Source: Lachnospiraceae bacterium
Lineage (GTDB): Bacteria > Bacillota > Clostridia > Lachnospirales > Lachnospiraceae
Assembly: GCA_015057405.1 (NCBI GenBank)
Contig: SVEK01000002.1
Location: 84,066-148,065, forward strand
Reading direction: 5' to 3'
Length of the DNA: 64,000 nt
This document shows positions 55,655 to 64,000 of this stretch, piece after piece. How positions within the stretch are numbered: position 1 is the first letter of the stretch; the number at the start of each line of letters is the position of its first letter. Both the position numbers and the translations under genes were made by a program. The notes beneath the pieces were generated by a model. It was not told the origin of the DNA, made no database searches, and saw only the letters and a list, made by a program, of their open reading frames with translations.

Positions 55655-56893
55655 ATGGTACGATTATGGACCAGATTTTGGGGATTTATACAATCCAAAA
55701 ATTACGAATGGAAGAAATATAATATACCACTTGTTTCTGTAGTAGTATTATTATCATTAATAAGTATATTTACACTCTGGGTCATTGGCTCAGGAATGAA
55801 CACATCAGCTGATTTTCGTAAGCAGTTACTTGGTTTTACCCTTGGATTTATAATTATGGGTATAGTATCACTAATTGATTACCATTTCATATGCAGATAT
55901 GCTGCAGTATACTATATTTTAGTCTCAGCTTTAGTTGCAGCCACCAGATTTTCACCTATAGGAACTGATAATCGTAAAGGTGCATACAGATGGATTAGAC
56001 TGCCCGGTTTTGATTTACAGCCATCTGAGTTATGTAAGCTGATGGTAATCATTGCATTGGCTGTTTTATTTAACAAATTACAGAATAAAATGGAAACATT
56101 TTGGCCATTAATATGGGGCGTAGTAGTTACTTCCTTCCCTATAACTTTTGTATTACTTCAACCGGACTTATCATCCAGTCTTGTAGTTGTATTTATTTTT
56201 GCAATGATGCTGTATGCCTCCGGTATCGCGTATAAAATCATATTACCGGTAATTATTGTAACCGTTCCATTACTAGGTGTGTTATTTTGGTATGTGTTAC
56301 AACCAAATTCAGGGATATTACATCCATATCAAGTTGCCCGTATTGTCGGTTTTATGGAACCGGAAAAATATCCTGATGAAATGTTTCAGCAAAATATGTC
56401 TATAGAAGCTATTTCATCCGGCAAATTATACGGTAAATACATCATTGAAGGGACATCAGATGTACGTAATTATAACAAAGTTGACGTTACCGAAAGTGAT
56501 TTTATATGGTCTGCTATTGGAGAAGAATTTGGATTTATTGGTTCAATCAGCATTATAATTGTGCTATTTGTATTTATTATAATATGCCTTTTTGTTGCAA
56601 AAAATGCAGTTGATTATCTTGGAAAAATGATTGCAATCGGAATAGCATCCATGTTTATGTTTCAAGTATTTGCCAATATAGGTGTTGCAACAAGAATGTT
56701 ACCTAACACAGGATTGCCGCTTCCTTTTATTAGTTCAGGTCTAAGCGGACTTGTAACTTATATGGCTGCTATAGGAATTCTTCTTAATATAGGTATTCAA
56801 CCCGCATCAAAAGCACTTGGTAAAGGATTCCTGATAAAAAACAATCTTCATGAGTTAAGTGATTTAAAATACGATACAGATATTACAGAATAA
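55655..56893 (+). CDS. rodA: SEDS-family peptidoglycan polymerase RodA
   Basis: Glycosyltransferase that polymerises lipid II for wall elongation with its partner PBP. 412 residues and about ten spans. Family landmarks: RWIRLPGFDLQPSELCKL in pattern, LLQPDLSSSLVV, ESDFIWSAIGEEFGFIG and NTGLPLPFISSGLSGLV. Its place after mreBCD-PBP-minCDE favours RodA over FtsW. Confidence 0.94.
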   Translation: MVRLWTRFWGFIQSKNYEWKKYNIPLVSVVVLLSLISIFTLWVIGSGMNTSADFRKQLLGFTLGFIIMGIVSLIDYHFICRYAAVYYILVSALVAATRFSPIGTDNRKGAYRWIRLPGFDLQPSELCKLMVIIALAVLFNKLQNKMETFWPLIWGVVVTSFPITFVLLQPDLSSSLVVVFIFAMMLYASGIAYKIILPVIIVTVPLLGVLFWYVLQPNSGILHPYQVARIVGFMEPEKYPDEMFQQNMSIEAISSGKLYGKYIIEGTSDVRNYNKVDVTESDFIWSAIGEEFGFIGSISIIIVLFVFIIICLFVAKNAVDYLGKMIAIGIASMFMFQVFANIGVATRMLPNTGLPLPFISSGLSGLVTYMAAIGILLNIGIQPASKALGKGFLIKNNLHELSDLKYDTDITE

Positions 56894-56914
56894 ATTAAAA
56901 AGGTTGTGATATTA

Positions 56915-57310
56915 TTGAAAATAGGTTTAGTAGCTCATGATTCAAAAAAGATATTAATGCAGAACTTTTGTATTGCATACAGAGGAATTTTATGCAAAAA
57001 CGAAATATATGCCACCGGAACTACCGGCAGAATGGTAGAAGAAGCAACTAATCTGCCTATATATAAATATCTTGCAGGGCACCTTGGCGGAGAAAAACAG
57101 CTGGGTTCCCAGATTGAAAATAACAACATTGATCTTGTTATATTTTTGCGCGATCCGCATAATCCGAAACCACATGAACCGGATGTTAATACAATTGTCC
57201 AATTATGTGACCGGTATAATATTCCGTTGGCAACCAATCTTGCTTCTGCAGAATTGTTGATTAAAGCTTTGGATCGAGGCGATATGGATTGGCGCGAGAC
57301 CGTAAAATAA
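56915..57310 (+). CDS. mgsA: Methylglyoxal synthase
   Basis: Converts dihydroxyacetone phosphate to methylglyoxal and phosphate, a bypass of lower glycolysis. About 131 residues. The family signature is clear: GLVAHDSKK at the N-terminus, YATGTTGRMVEEAT, GGEKQLGSQIENNNIDLVIF and FLRDPHNPKPHEPD with the catalytic Asp. No ATG is available: TTG 56915 fits the family start (KIGLVAHD), while an in-frame GTG at 56906 is the alternative. Located after rodA, as in several Clostridia. Confidence 0.94.
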   Translation: MKIGLVAHDSKKILMQNFCIAYRGILCKNEIYATGTTGRMVEEATNLPIYKYLAGHLGGEKQLGSQIENNNIDLVIFLRDPHNPKPHEPDVNTIVQLCDRYNIPLATNLASAELLIKALDRGDMDWRETVK

Positions 57311-57329
57311 CAGAATTGAGGTTTTGATA

Positions 57330-58310
57330 TTGAACAGATATACAAAAACTATAACATCATTATTACTTCTGCTGATTATTATTATAAGCGGATGTGGTAG
57401 TTCAACAGAACTGCATATGTATTCATCAGATGCATCTTCGGTATCAGATGTTGCATCAGTAATCGGCAACAGTACAATTTATAAAGCAACGCCATATAAT
57501 GAAAAAGTGTGCGTTATTCCAAAAGAAAGTGTCGGCACAACAGAAGATGATAAGATTGTGGCACAGGGTGTTTTACATGTCGATATAACCGACAATAAAA
57601 TGATTTTTGCTAAAGGAATTTATGATAAACTATATCCGGCAAGTCTGACAAAACTTGCAACTGCTTTAGTTTGTTTTAAATACGGAAATATGAACGACAA
57701 TGTTACGGTTAGTTATAATGCATCTCACCTGGGAGTTCCCGGCGCAAAGCTTTGTTTTTTACAGGAAGGCGACGTTATTAAATTTGATGTATTACTCACA
57801 TCATTTTTAGTTTATTCAGGTAATGATGCAGGTGTTGCATTGGCTGAACACATTGCCGGAAGTGAAAAAGCATTTGCTGACATAATGAACAAAGAACTTA
57901 GCAAATTAGGTGCAGTCACTACTAATTATGTTAATTCTCACGGACTTCCTGATGATAATCACTATACTTCCGTGTATGATGTTTACCTTGTGTTAAATGA
58001 ATTAGCAAAATATGAACAATTTTTAGAAATAACATCACTTCCTTCATATACAGCAGTATTTAAAGATTCTGCAGGACGAGAAGTGAAAAAATTATATGAA
58101 AACACAGATAAATACCTTACCGGTGAAGAAAAACTTCCTAAAGGAGTTACTTTACTTGCAGGAAAAACAGGCACAACTACTGCAGCAGGGAATTGTCTGG
58201 CTGTATTATCTGAAAAAAAGAATTCTCACAAATACATAACAATCGTTATGAAAGCATATTCGTATGATTCTTTGTACAGTCAGATGTCATATCTGTTAAA
58301 GAAAAAATAA
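57330..58310 (+). CDS. dacA: D-alanyl-D-alanine carboxypeptidase, lipoprotein
   Basis: Low-molecular-weight PBP of the S11 family that trims the terminal D-Ala from stem peptides. About 326 residues. Unusually for the family, the signal ends in a lipobox (IIISGC, Cys22) instead of a Sec cleavage site with a C-terminal anchor. Active-site motifs: PASLTK, SGN (YSGNDAG) and GKTGTT. TTG 57330 is preferred because GAGG lies eight bases upstream; TTG 57324 is too close. Confidence 0.9.
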   Translation: MNRYTKTITSLLLLLIIIISGCGSSTELHMYSSDASSVSDVASVIGNSTIYKATPYNEKVCVIPKESVGTTEDDKIVAQGVLHVDITDNKMIFAKGIYDKLYPASLTKLATALVCFKYGNMNDNVTVSYNASHLGVPGAKLCFLQEGDVIKFDVLLTSFLVYSGNDAGVALAEHIAGSEKAFADIMNKELSKLGAVTTNYVNSHGLPDDNHYTSVYDVYLVLNELAKYEQFLEITSLPSYTAVFKDSAGREVKKLYENTDKYLTGEEKLPKGVTLLAGKTGTTTAAGNCLAVLSEKKNSHKYITIVMKAYSYDSLYSQMSYLLKKK

Positions 58311-58335
58311 TATAATAATTATTTGCCTTATGTAA

Positions 58336-58357
58336 AGAACCTCTTAATTGAGGTTCT
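58336..58357. terminator. Hairpin between convergent dacA and DUF378 genes
   Basis: A perfect eight-base-pair stem, AGAACCTC with GAGGTTCT, around TTAATT. Located 26 bases after dacA and eight bases past the end of the minus-strand DUF378 gene. The minus-strand side runs into TTTACAT and the plus-strand side into AAAATAATT, so it would terminate only weakly by itself. Confidence 0.5.
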
Positions 58358-58364
58358 AAAATAA

Positions 58365-58565
58365 TTATTCATTATTACCGATTCGACCAAAGAAACTAAG
58401 TGAATATAACCCTGACAGACCGATAACAGCATAAACGATTCTTGAAAAAACCGACATGTTACCAAACAAAACCCGTACAAGGTCGAATCCAAAAAATCCG
58501 ATAAGGCCCCAGTTAACAGCTCCTACGACTACTAGTGCCAAAATTGTATAATCAAGTGCTTTCAT
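58365..58565 (-). CDS. DUF378 small membrane protein
   Basis: 66 residues with two membrane spans. The family pattern is unmistakable: MKALDYTILALVVVGAVNWGLIGFFGFDLV, with the NWGL-GFF core, then a second span (IVYAVIGLSGLYSL). The function of DUF378 proteins is unknown. AGGAGG precedes the ATG. A single minus-strand gene between dacA and the HlyD-like gene. Confidence 0.88.
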   Translation of the reverse strand: MKALDYTILALVVVGAVNWGLIGFFGFDLVRVLFGNMSVFSRIVYAVIGLSGLYSLSFFGRIGNNE

Positions 58566-58652
58566 TGTTAATTGCCTCCTATATTGTTATATTTATTAAT
58601 TAGGGTTGACAGAACACATACAATTTATTCATAAATAAAAGAAGGTGATATT

Positions 58653-60026
58653 TTGGCAGGTTCATCTAATACAAATGTTATTAAATTCAAAAAAACAAAA
58701 TTTAATATAAATATTGTACTTATAGGTTTTTTAATTATTTATGTTGTATTTTATATTGTAAGTTTTTTTAATAAGGAATATATTGGCATATACCAGGTAA
58801 ACGAAAAACAAATGTCTGACAATAATACTATTGTGGGAATTGCTATTCGGGAAGAAGACATATATACAGCTCCTTCAAGCGGCTATGTGAGTTTTTACAA
58901 CAAACGCGGCAGCAAAATCGGTAAAAACGGAACCCTGTTTTCAATAGATCCAACAGGTGAAGTTAATGATATTCTTGGAGAGATTAACGACAAAAGCTCA
59001 ATATCAGAAGAACAGATTCGTTCAATAAGAGCCGAAATCAGTTCCTACAATAACAATTTTAATTATGCTGATTATAATCAAATATATGATTTTAAATATA
59101 CAATTGAAAGTCTTGCACTTACCGGAATGTCAGAAAAAGCAGTAAAAAAGATTGCCACTTCCGATAATGCTTCCTCATTTGACATTGAAAAAGCATCTTC
59201 AAGCGGCATTGTTGCATACTGGACCGATTCATTAGAAGGCATCAATAAAGACACAATTACCACCGATTCTTTTAATGAAGCGAATAACAAAAAAGAAATG
59301 TTAAAAACATCTGACCAAGTATCTCAGGGCAGCAATGTATGTAAGGTCGTTACAAGTGAAGATTGGGAAATTATAATCCAAATAACTGATGAACAAAAGA
59401 AGAAGATTGAAGAAAGAGAAATTGTCAAATTCAGATTTTGCAAAGATGATATAGAACTAAACGTTCCTTACGAAATCTTTTCAAAAGACGGCGTATTTTA
59501 TGCACGTTTATTTCTTAACAATTATCTTTCAAGATATATCGATGACAGATATATTGACATTGAATTATTACTTAATTCAGCAGAAGGGCTTAAGATACCT
59601 GTATCATCCCAATTGGAAAAAAGTTGCTATATTGCACCTGTTTCCTATCTTACAAAAGGAGATAACAACAACAAAGATGTTTTATGCTATGAAGTTGTCA
59701 ACGAAGATGGTACATTAAGTACTGCTAATATAGAATCATTTGCATATTGTGATGAGGAATATGTATATATTGACGGAATGCTTATTCAACCGGGACTCCA
59801 ACTTATAAATACAACAACCAATGAACGCTTTACCATAGGTGAAATGCGCAGTCTCAAGGGCGTATATTGTGTTAATAATGGTTTTTGCCAATTCAAATGT
59901 ATTGAGATTATATATGAAAATGAAGAGTATTATATAATCAAAAAAGATACAGCTTATGGTGTCGATATATATGATAATATAGTTATTAATCCTGATTTGA
60001 TAAATGAAAATGATATAATATATTAA
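58653..60026 (+). CDS. HlyD-like membrane-fusion-type protein
   Basis: 457 residues. A basic N-terminus and one membrane span (about 20-41) lead to a large outer domain. A lipoyl/barrel-sandwich half motif is seen (AREEDIYTAPSSGYVSFYNKRGSKIGKNGTLF-like, about 65-95), and its second half around residues 180-200 and 225-240 (SSSGIVAYW, QGSNVCKVV). No transporter partner is adjacent. Relatives occur upstream of yggS-sepF in Lachnospiraceae, suggesting an envelope role. The start is TTG 58653 after GAAGGTGATA. Confidence 0.72.
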   Translation: MAGSSNTNVIKFKKTKFNINIVLIGFLIIYVVFYIVSFFNKEYIGIYQVNEKQMSDNNTIVGIAIREEDIYTAPSSGYVSFYNKRGSKIGKNGTLFSIDPTGEVNDILGEINDKSSISEEQIRSIRAEISSYNNNFNYADYNQIYDFKYTIESLALTGMSEKAVKKIATSDNASSFDIEKASSSGIVAYWTDSLEGINKDTITTDSFNEANNKKEMLKTSDQVSQGSNVCKVVTSEDWEIIIQITDEQKKKIEEREIVKFRFCKDDIELNVPYEIFSKDGVFYARLFLNNYLSRYIDDRYIDIELLLNSAEGLKIPVSSQLEKSCYIAPVSYLTKGDNNNKDVLCYEVVNEDGTLSTANIESFAYCDEEYVYIDGMLIQPGLQLINTTTNERFTIGEMRSLKGVYCVNNGFCQFKCIEIIYENEEYYIIKKDTAYGVDIYDNIVINPDLINENDIIY

Positions 60027-60080
60027 TTTCTAAGTTTATAAACAAATACATAACACGTACAAACATTACGGAGGAAAGGC

Positions 60081-60773
60081 ATGTATATTAAAGATAATCT
60101 TGCATCAGTTGAAAATAATATATCTGCAGCATGTATTAGAAGTGGCAGAAACAGAGACGAAGTAACACTTATAGCAGTGAGCAAAACAAAACCTGTTGAA
60201 ATGATTCGTGAATGTATAGATTGCGGAATAACTGTTTTCGGAGAAAATAAAGCGCAGGAACTAAGAGATAAGCAGGCTGTGATTACAGATGAATTACATT
60301 GGAATTTTATTGGTCATTTACAGCGAAATAAAGTAAAATATCTTGTGGAAAATGTCGATTTGATTCATTCTGTAGATTCATATAAACTTGCTCTTGCGAT
60401 TAATGAAGAAGCAAAAAAGAAAAATGTAATCTGCAATATACTTATAGAAGTTAATGTTGCACAAGAAGAGTCAAAATTTGGAGTCACCGTTGATGCAACC
60501 GAGGATTTAATTAAGGAAATTGCAAAATTAGAAAATGTCCGTATAAAGGGACTTATGACTATTGCACCTTATGTTGATAATCCCGAAGATAACAGGCCGC
60601 ATTTTGCAAAATTGCGCAAATTACTTGTTGACATTAATAGTAAAAACATTGATAATATAGATATGAATGTTTTGTCAATGGGAATGACCGGAGATTATGA
60701 AGTTGCTATAGAAGAAGGAGCAACTATGGTACGTGTAGGTACCGGAATATTTGGTGAAAGATATTATAGTTAA
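60081..60773 (+). CDS. yggS: YggS-family PLP homeostasis protein
   Basis: PLP-binding TIM-barrel protein that buffers pyridoxal phosphate; no enzymatic activity is established. 230 residues. The cofactor lysine is Lys35 in LIAVSKTKP. GENKAQELRDK, WNFIGHLQRNK, EVNVAQEESKFG and LSMGMTGDYEVAIEEGATMVRVG follow. GGAGG precedes the ATG. It overlaps the ribosome site of sepF, in the common yggS-sepF-divIVA context. Confidence 0.96.
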   Translation: MYIKDNLASVENNISAACIRSGRNRDEVTLIAVSKTKPVEMIRECIDCGITVFGENKAQELRDKQAVITDELHWNFIGHLQRNKVKYLVENVDLIHSVDSYKLALAINEEAKKKNVICNILIEVNVAQEESKFGVTVDATEDLIKEIAKLENVRIKGLMTIAPYVDNPEDNRPHFAKLRKLLVDINSKNIDNIDMNVLSMGMTGDYEVAIEEGATMVRVGTGIFGERYYS

Positions 60774-60786
60774 AGGAGAGTTTCAC

Positions 60787-61350
60787 ATGGCTGGTGGGAT
60801 TAAAAGATTTTTAGATATGATAAAATTAGGAAACGATGAAGACGATTTGTACGATGATGATTTCATAGAAGAAGAGGAAGAAGAAAAACCGGTTAGAAGA
60901 GTTAGCAAACATAACAATTCAGATTATTCTTCAGAGCGTACGAGACGTAGTTCTTCAACAGAAAAAAAATCAGATAACAGTTCATTTTCCAGACGAGAGA
61001 ATTTGGCTCGACCTGAAAAAGAACGTCCAACTTCTTCCGGTAAAGTAGTATCTATGAAAAGCATAAAAGGAATGGAAGTATGTATTCAAAAGCCAACTTC
61101 TTTTGAAGATTCCGAAGAGATTTGCGATATGCTTCTCAAAGGACAGGCTGTAGTTGTTAATCTTGAAGGATTTGACTCAGGAGATGCACAACGAATAATT
61201 GATTTATTATATGGTTGTATTTATGCAATAGGTGGAAAACTCAATCAAATTTCAAAATATATCTTTATGTTTTCACCGGATAATGTTGATGTCCTTGGGG
61301 ATTTAGACTTTGATCTCAATAGCGCTCCGACAGTTAATAATGAATTTTAA
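60787..61350 (+). CDS. sepF: Cell division protein SepF
   Basis: Membrane-binding protein that bundles and anchors FtsZ. 187 residues: an N-terminal amphipathic helix (MAGGIKRFLDMIKLG), an acidic then Arg/Ser-rich linker, and the C-terminal core (about 105-187) with DSEEICDMLLKGQAVVVNLEG and FSPDNVDV. ATG 60787 is chosen because AAAGGAGAG stands six bases before it. A terminator follows, so divIVA is transcribed separately. Confidence 0.96.
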   Translation: MAGGIKRFLDMIKLGNDEDDLYDDDFIEEEEEEKPVRRVSKHNNSDYSSERTRRSSSTEKKSDNSSFSRRENLARPEKERPTSSGKVVSMKSIKGMEVCIQKPTSFEDSEEICDMLLKGQAVVVNLEGFDSGDAQRIIDLLYGCIYAIGGKLNQISKYIFMFSPDNVDVLGDLDFDLNSAPTVNNEF

Positions 61351-61364
61351 TAATGATTATACAT

Positions 61365-61400
61365 AAAGAGTTGTCGGATAACCGATAACTCTTTATCTTG
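61365..61400 (+). terminator. Terminator after sepF
   Basis: A 13-base-pair stem (AAAGAGTTGTCGG with CCGATAACTCTTT, one G-U) around ATAA, followed by ATCTT. Located 14 bases after the sepF stop. Confidence 0.8.
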
Positions 61401-61423
61401 CTTTGCAAGAAATAGATTTTGTC

Positions 61424-61453
61424 TTGACAAAAACAAATAAGTAATGCTAATTC
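61424..61453 (+). promoter_or_regulatory. Candidate divIVA promoter
   Basis: A perfect TTGACA at 61424-61429 and an extended -10, TG-C-TAATTC, with its box at 61448-61453, 18 bases apart. Confidence 0.5.
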
Positions 61454-61463
61454 TATTTTGGTC

Positions 61464-61483
61464 GATAAATACGGTTATTTATC
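61464..61483. repeat. Perfect 8-base inverted repeat in the divIVA leader
   Basis: GATAAATA (61464-61471) and TATTTATC (61476-61483) around CGGT. It lies just downstream of the likely divIVA transcript start, where it could be a repressor operator or a 5' mRNA stem. Confidence 0.6.
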
Positions 61484-61535
61484 CCATAATGCTACTAACT
61501 AATTATAAATCATATACTAGGAGGAACAGATAAAA

Positions 61536-62582
61536 ATGCTTACACCGATAGAAATACACAACAAAGAACATAAACATGGCAGAGGATACAGCAAAAAAGA
61601 AATGGATGAATTTCTTGATGAGATATCCGAAGATTATGAAACATTATACAAAGAAAACAGAGATTTAAAAGAAAAACTCGAAAAATTAAGTGAAGGAATA
61701 CAGTATTACAAAAACCTTGAGGCAACATTACAAAAAGCTTTAGTTTTAGCCGAAAGAACCTCAAAAGAAACAATTGATACCGCAAATGAAAAAGCCGAAT
61801 TGATTCAAAAAGAAGCCAAGTATAAGGCTGAACAAATAGTCAACAGGGGAATTACAACATATGAATCCATTAGACAGCAATGTATAAGTCTTATGCAGCA
61901 ATACAGCCAGTTTAAGCTTCAATTCAAACAAATAGCAATGAAGCAGCTCGAACTATTTGAAAGTGATTTCTATGAAATTCACACAAAGGATTTCATGGCA
62001 CAGATAAATGCAGCAGTAGACACTTTCACATATACAAAAGATGAAACTGCAACTGATGACATTTCTGCAAGTGGCTCTGTCGTTACTACAGCTAAAAATG
62101 CCACAGCAGATTCAGATGTTTCTGCTAATGACACCATTACTACAGCTAAAAGCGCTTCACCGGCTACAGATATTTCTGCAACAATCAAATCTGTTACTAC
62201 AGCAGCTAAAGATATCTCTGCCAATAAAAAAAGAATTAAAAAAAATACTCCAAGCGATGGATTAACCGAGATTACAGCAGATTTAACTTCAGACCAATCT
62301 GATTCCGGAATAAATAATACTGGAGATACAAAAGAAATACCGGATATTAAAAATGTCATGACAGTTTCATCCACTACAAAAAACAACCAAACAGAAAAAA
62401 ATAATGTTACAAAAACAGAAGATGACACTTCAAACGCACCAAATAACAATACATCTGATAATCCGGATGAAACTGACGAAGATTCTATAGAGTCGATGAT
62501 TAGAGGTTTACGTAACGAATTATCAGGAAACATATCCGACCTCCAACAAGATAATAATTCACCATTTGAATATTTAAATTAA
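61536..62582 (+). CDS. divIVA: DivIVA-domain protein with repeat-rich tail
   Basis: Coiled-coil scaffold of cell poles and septa. 348 residues. The N-terminal lipid-binding domain is MLTPIEIHNKEHKHGRGYSKKEMDEFLDEI, where the family has LTPLDI and GY-EVD. A coiled coil runs to about residue 160. The C-terminal half is low complexity, with about four D(I/V)SA...TTAK repeats at residues 174-232, then a Thr/Asn/Asp tail and an acidic end. The repeats look disordered. AGGAGG precedes the ATG. Confidence 0.9.
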   Translation: MLTPIEIHNKEHKHGRGYSKKEMDEFLDEISEDYETLYKENRDLKEKLEKLSEGIQYYKNLEATLQKALVLAERTSKETIDTANEKAELIQKEAKYKAEQIVNRGITTYESIRQQCISLMQQYSQFKLQFKQIAMKQLELFESDFYEIHTKDFMAQINAAVDTFTYTKDETATDDISASGSVVTTAKNATADSDVSANDTITTAKSASPATDISATIKSVTTAAKDISANKKRIKKNTPSDGLTEITADLTSDQSDSGINNTGDTKEIPDIKNVMTVSSTTKNNQTEKNNVTKTEDDTSNAPNNNTSDNPDETDEDSIESMIRGLRNELSGNISDLQQDNNSPFEYLN

Positions 62583-62594
62583 AGGAGTTTTAAT

Positions 62595-63701
62595 ATGTTT
62601 AATCCAATTGTTATACATATGAATAGCAAGCCAATATATAATATTCATTTTACCCAGTCATACAACATATTACCTGATATAATACTGAACGAAGTATTAA
62701 ATAATACCGGAAAATCAAATAGAAAAGTATTTATAGTTGCAGATTCCAATGTTGCAACTTATCATTTACAAGCTGTCATCAAACAACTTGAAGATAATAA
62801 CATAACTAATTTTTCCTATACGTTTTTAGCCGGAGAAGAAAATAAACATACCGGCACAATAGGTAATATATATGAAAAACTTATTGATAATCATCTCGAC
62901 AGAAATGATTTGTTAATCGCCCTTGGTGGTGGCGTGTGCGGTGATATGACAGGCTTTGCAGCAGCTACCTATCTTCGTGGTATTAAGTTCATTCAATTGC
63001 CTACGTCATTGCTTGCAATGGTTGATAGCAGTATTGGCGGAAAAACAGGTGTTGATTATAATGGTTACAAAAATATGGTTGGAGCATTTCATATGCCTTC
63101 AGCTGTAATAACAAATACCGAAGTGCTTAAAACATTGCCTGATCGCGAATATATTTCAGGCTTTGCTGAAATAATTAAGCATGCCCTGATTGATGATAAA
63201 GATTATTACAATTTTTTATTTGACAATTCCACAGCAGCATTAAACAAAGACTTAGACGTGGTTGCACAAATAATATATAAAAGCTGTAATATTAAAAAGA
63301 AAGTTGTAGAAGAAGACCCAACTGAAAAAGGCATTCGAGCACATCTTAATTTTGGGCATACACTTGGACATGCTATAGAAAAATACATGAATTTTAATTT
63401 ACTTCATGGCGAATGCGTTTCTCTTGGTTGCATTGCATCTATGTATATTTCATATCGAAGAGGACACATTACATTAGAAGAATTCAATAATGCAAAAGAA
63501 TTATTCTCAATGTACGGATTACCGGTAAAAATTAATAACCTTAATAAAAATGAGGTTATTAATATCACCTCTAATGACAAAAAAGCTGATGGCAATACAA
63601 TTAAGTTTGTTTTGTTAAAATGTATTGGGCAGGCATATATAGATACTACGGTAACAAAACAGGAGATGTATGACGCTCTTAGTATTATTTGTGAGGAGTA
63701 A
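62595..63701 (+). CDS. aroB: 3-Dehydroquinate synthase
   Basis: Second step of the shikimate pathway: DAHP to 3-dehydroquinate, NAD- and metal-dependent. 368 residues. ALGGGVCGDMTGFAAATYLRG, QLPTSLLAMVDSSIGGKTGVD, FAEIIKHALI and NFGHTLGHAIE, with the metal-binding histidines, are all present. AAAGGAG precedes the ATG. It is wedged between divIVA and lspA; no other aromatic-amino-acid genes are nearby. Confidence 0.97.
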   Translation: MFNPIVIHMNSKPIYNIHFTQSYNILPDIILNEVLNNTGKSNRKVFIVADSNVATYHLQAVIKQLEDNNITNFSYTFLAGEENKHTGTIGNIYEKLIDNHLDRNDLLIALGGGVCGDMTGFAAATYLRGIKFIQLPTSLLAMVDSSIGGKTGVDYNGYKNMVGAFHMPSAVITNTEVLKTLPDREYISGFAEIIKHALIDDKDYYNFLFDNSTAALNKDLDVVAQIIYKSCNIKKKVVEEDPTEKGIRAHLNFGHTLGHAIEKYMNFNLLHGECVSLGCIASMYISYRRGHITLEEFNNAKELFSMYGLPVKINNLNKNEVINITSNDKKADGNTIKFVLLKCIGQAYIDTTVTKQEMYDALSIICEE

Positions 63702-63708
63702 TTTCAAT

Positions 63709-64000
63709 ATGAATCAAGTTAAAAATAGTAATAACACATTTATAAAAGCTTTTTATATGATAATTAGTCTAGCTCTATTATTCGGCATAGATCAAATTAC
63801 AAAAGTATTGGCAGTCAGATTTCTAAGCGACATGTCAGTTGAAATCATCCCAAATTTTTTATACCTTGATTTGCTATATAATAAAGGGGCCGCATTTGGC
63901 ATTCTACAAAATCAAACGGCTTTTTTTTGCATAACAACAATTCTTATTTGTTTAATATTAGAATTAATATATTTTCGCACACCGTCAAACAAGAGGTTTT
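63709..64000 (+). CDS. lspA: Lipoprotein signal peptidase II (3' end cut by window)
   Basis: Aspartic protease in the membrane that removes signal peptides from prolipoproteins. 97 codons are visible. The first membrane span ends in the signature FGIDQITK with the conserved Asp, and YNKGAAFGIL matches the family N-x-GAAFG block. The second catalytic Asp lies beyond the window. GAGGAG overlaps the aroB stop. It would serve the lipoproteins encoded at 13381 and 57330. Confidence 0.93.
   Translation, partial: MNQVKNSNNTFIKAFYMIISLALLFGIDQITKVLAVRFLSDMSVEIIPNFLYLDLLYNKGAAFGILQNQTAFFCITTILICLILELIYFRTPSNKRF

Overview
The window looks like a piece of the chromosome of a low-GC, Gram-positive anaerobe of the class Clostridia, most likely family Lachnospiraceae. 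This rests on gene content and order (rnc-smc-ftsY; a short HisG with HisZ; the B12-binding radical SAM protein, its DUF2344 partner, rng, then rplU-prp-rpmA-obg; mreBCD-PBP-minCDE-rodA; yggS-sepF-divIVA), the Prp-cleavable N-terminus of L27, strong AGGAGG-type ribosome binding sites, frequent TTG/GTG starts and AT-rich DNA. There are no rRNA or tRNA genes, CRISPR arrays, insertion sequences or prophage genes. Both edge genes, rnc and lspA, are cut by the window.

Layout: 1-5191 rnc-smc-ftsY. 5184-10551 histidine genes hisZ-hisG-hisD, hisB and hisIE, directly coupled to ftsY, then a small membrane protein. 10561-13051 rnhB, a FlhB-like protein, yraN and a convergent PRPP synthetase. 13381-18006 a trigger-factor-like lipoprotein, der-plsY-gpsA and rpsO with a structured leader. 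18153-18941 a HAD phosphatase. 19098-23197 an accessory cluster: PqqD-like protein, HPr-kinase-like protein, a 155-residue leader-bearing substrate candidate, an ABC exporter and a Ser/His S26-type peptidase. 23319-26558 a small acidic-tailed membrane protein, pcrA/uvrD behind a LexA box, and a SprA-related zincin. 26817-30689 radical SAM pair and rng. 30682-34893 alcohol dehydrogenase, TraX-like protein, phosphoesterase and scpAB. 35023-39103 L21 leader, rplU-prp-rpmA, obg-nadD-yqeK-rsfS. 39293-46424 lexA facing an SH3 protein gene, then mutS-mutL-miaA. 46448-57310 a C-S lyase, radC, mreBCD, a very large PBP, minCDE, rodA and mgsA. 57330-64000 dacA, a DUF378 protein, an HlyD-like protein, yggS-sepF, divIVA, aroB and lspA.

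Most genes are housekeeping and fall into three linked themes: chromosome maintenance (smc, scpA, scpB, mutS, mutL, pcrA, lexA, radC), ribosome biogenesis and translation (der, obg, rsfS, rplU, rpmA, rpsO, miaA), and envelope growth and division (mreBCD, PBP, rodA, minCDE, sepF, divIVA, dacA).

The part least explained by known biology is the PqqD/kinase/leader-protein/ABC/S26 cluster at 19.1-23.2 kb. It has the parts of a leader-guided export or RiPP-like system, but its apparent substrate is a 155-residue, probably folded protein and no familiar peptide-modifying enzyme is present. Other points of interest: near-identical LexA boxes in the pcrA and lexA promoters with a weaker copy facing an SH3 protein gene; a decayed HisA/HisF-like domain fused to HisIE; an RNA structure able to mask the radC ribosome binding site; and a probable ATT start for yraN.
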